64,000 nucleotides of DNA from Streptomyces marokkonensis (GTDB taxonomy: Bacteria > Actinomycetota > Actinomycetes > Streptomycetales > Streptomycetaceae). The notes under the pieces are model-generated. The model made no database searches. It was not told the DNA's origin and saw only the letters and a program-made list of their open reading frames with translations. Positions within the stretch are counted from its first letter, which is position 1. Each line of letters starts with the position of its first letter. The position numbers and the translations under genes were made by a program. Below are positions 62,677 to 64,000 of the stretch, piece by piece. The stretch is from contig NZ_VSKS01000022.1 of assembly GCF_008312835.1 (NCBI RefSeq), positions 62,001-126,000 of the forward strand. Direction: 5' to 3'.

Positions 62677-63432
62677 TCAGTCGCTCGTTTCCGGCTGCCG
62701 GGCGGCCGGGGCGAACAGGCGCCGGCCCCGTCCCCGCTCCCCGAAGATCTTGGTCAGGGTGTGCGTCCGGAACAGGACGATCTGCGTGATCACCTGGAGG
62801 AGGATCCACGACGCCGCGTACAGCACGCCGTCCAGCGCGGGGACGGCGTCGACGGGGAGGGTGTACGCCATGACCACCCGCAGCAGCGCGTCGCACAGCA
62901 GGCCGACGCCCCACAGCGTGGTCAGGCCACGCCACACGCGGCGGAAGGCGGCGTCCGACTCCCACAACTGCTCCAGCTTCGCCGACCGTCCCGGCAGGAG
63001 GGTGCGCAGTGCCTGGTAGGTGAAGGGGCGCGCGGTGAACAGGGTGATCAGCAGCCAGACGCCGGCCAGGGCGGTGAACAGGCCGTTGCGGGCCAGGGCG
63101 ATGCGCGGATCCGAGGTCAGCAGTGAGGCCAGGGCGCTCACCACCAGCAGGGCGACGGTGAAGACGCCGATGGAGTCCAGTTTGCGGTGGCGCACCCCGG
63201 TGTGGAGCGTGTGCAGCGCGGGCGCGGAACCGCTGAGCAGCAGGGCGGCCATCTCGCCGACGCCGGCCGCGCGGAGCGCGTAGTAGAGCCCGACGGGCAG
63301 CACGATGTCGCAGACGACGGTGATCACGAAGGCCCAGCGCGAGGCAGGGCGTTCGGACGCGGCGGGGGGAGTCGTCGTGGGGTGTGCCGGGGAGGGTGCA
63401 GTGGGCTCGGAGCGGGGTGTGGGGGAGGTCAT
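62677..63432 (-). CDS. VC0807-type integral membrane protein
   Basis: A 251-aa protein with a Pro/Ser/Thr-rich cytoplasmic N-terminus and about six transmembrane helices. The first contains VCDIVLPVGLYYALRAAGV, and the second segment LLSGSAPALHTLHTGVRHRK resembles the VC0807 family. Function unknown; the family is often next to TetR-type regulators. Here the TetR gene is 51 bp upstream on the same strand, so co-transcription and autoregulation are likely. Confidence 0.78.
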   Translation of the reverse strand: MTSPTPRSEPTAPSPAHPTTTPPAASERPASRWAFVITVVCDIVLPVGLYYALRAAGVGEMAALLLSGSAPALHTLHTGVRHRKLDSIGVFTVALLVVSALASLLTSDPRIALARNGLFTALAGVWLLITLFTARPFTYQALRTLLPGRSAKLEQLWESDAAFRRVWRGLTTLWGVGLLCDALLRVVMAYTLPVDAVPALDGVLYAASWILLQVITQIVLFRTHTLTKIFGERGRGRRLFAPAARQPETSD

Positions 63433-63483
63433 GCGGTGTGCTCCCGGAGTGAGGGACGGACGGCGTGCCGTCCGGAGCCGGTG

Positions 63484-64000
63484 CTACGCGGCCTGAGTGC
63501 AGCGATCGAACATGTCGGCCAGTTCGCGGGCGCACCGGTCGAGGTCCATCGCCACGTCGCACAGATGGTGGCCCAGGACACTGTCGATGGCGCCGCGCAT
63601 GGCCAGAGCCATGGTGAAACAGTCGAAACTCGCGAACTCCCCCGCTCTGTGGCCCTGTTCGAGCAGCGCGACGAGCCGGTCCACCGACATGATGCTGTGC
63701 TCGATGGTGTCGAGCCCGTCGATCTGCTGGTCCCGGACCATCCTGGTGATCTCGATGAGTGCCTGTGTGTGGACCGGATACCGGGCGACGAAGTCGAAAA
63801 CCGACGCGATGTACGCACTGAGCTTGCCGCGACAGGTGTGCTCGCCATCCATGCGCGCGCCCGCGATTTCTTCGGCCTTCTCGACAATGGTGTGGGCGAC
63901 TTCCGCGAACAGCTCGGGTTTTCCGGAGAAATGGTACGAGATCATCCCGGTGCTGCTGAGCTGGGCCTGCCGCGAGATTCTCGTGAACGACGTCTTCGCA
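63484..64000 (-). CDS. TetR/AcrR family regulator, 5' end missing
   Basis: 172 C-terminal residues of a TetR-type repressor are visible; the start lies beyond the window. The second half of the helix-turn-helix (TSFTRISRQAQLSSTGMISY, then HFSGKPELFAEV) is clear, followed by the helical ligand domain (HTQALIEITRMVRDQQIDGL). It probably represses itself and the downstream VC0807-type gene. Ligand unknown. Confidence 0.88.
   Translation of the reverse strand, partial: AKTSFTRISRQAQLSSTGMISYHFSGKPELFAEVAHTIVEKAEEIAGARMDGEHTCRGKLSAYIASVFDFVARYPVHTQALIEITRMVRDQQIDGLDTIEHSIMSVDRLVALLEQGHRAGEFASFDCFTMALAMRGAIDSVLGHHLCDVAMDLDRCARELADMFDRCTQAA

Overview
This window is chromosomal DNA of a high-GC actinomycete, almost certainly Streptomyces. 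The evidence is the roughly 70% GC content with strong third-position bias, many GTG starts, ATGA/GTGA stop-start overlaps, several likely leaderless genes, XRE/DUF397 regulator pairs, monomeric isocitrate dehydrogenase, and a secreted xylan/starch-degrading repertoire. Gene order resembles, from memory and unchecked, two separate blocks of the S. coelicolor chromosome: one around the monomeric icd/amylase/bxl genes, the other around secDF/dksA/mreB-like. I see no insertion sequence, integrase, CRISPR array or prophage.

Layout. (1) 1-5.9 kb: an inositol/sugar-oxidation locus, made of a Fe(II)/2OG dioxygenase, an SDR and a Gfo/Idh dehydrogenase in one operon (the last truncated by the window edge). 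A divergent LacI-type regulator, a TMEM175-like channel and a second Gfo/Idh enzyme follow. (2) 6.1 kb: tRNA-Pro(GGG). (3) 6.3-14.6 kb: a protease-centred block bounded at its CHAT end by a large inverted repeat. It holds an astacin-like protein with E-to-Q in its active site, a divergent AAA/LuxR regulator, a TPR-CHAT caspase-like protease, and a divergent operon of intracellular subtilisin, ECF-like sigma factor and small acidic protein. This is my best candidate for an under-described system. (4) 14.9-24 kb: N-formylglutamate amidohydrolase, DUF5713, monomeric icd, then a small membrane protein and a 1206-aa chimera (sodium/solute symporter, STAC, GAF, SpoIIE-type phosphatase, HATPase), and an MscS channel. 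(5) 24.3-36.6 kb: membrane and stress functions, namely a YbhN-like flippase family protein, an ABC exporter behind a MerR-type 19-bp-spacer promoter, SecDF, a two-component system, tandem DksA-like zinc-finger proteins with a reduced MreB-like ATPase, an Rv1733c-like protein, and an NfeD/flotillin pair.

(6) 36.6-48.2 kb: xylan utilisation. XlnB (GH11) and AxeA (CE4) are secreted enzymes carrying near-identical CBM2 modules. After a short housekeeping interval (hydrolase, DUF2267, DUF6343-like, NmrA-like reductase), a LacI regulator faces an ABC importer plus GH3 xylosidase operon (bxlEFGA type). A CGAAAC-type operator occurs at both xylan loci, suggesting one regulon: XlnB and AxeA release xylo-oligosaccharides outside, BxlEFG import them, BxlA cleaves them inside. 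(7) 48.3-55.5 kb: a repeat-rich membrane protein, GNAT, nitroreductase, XRE/DUF397 pair, zinc-ribbon protein, a second two-component system and VanZ. (8) 55.5-60.7 kb: two divergent secreted alpha-amylases sharing one intergenic region with TTGCA/TGCAA repeats. (9) 60.9-64 kb: a tyrosinase with its MelC1-like helper, a VC0807-type membrane protein and a TetR regulator cut by the window edge.

Starts were chosen from Shine-Dalgarno position, homologous N-termini, or a TAnnnT -10 element immediately before the ATG (leaderless). Family calls rest on motifs read by eye; no database search was possible.
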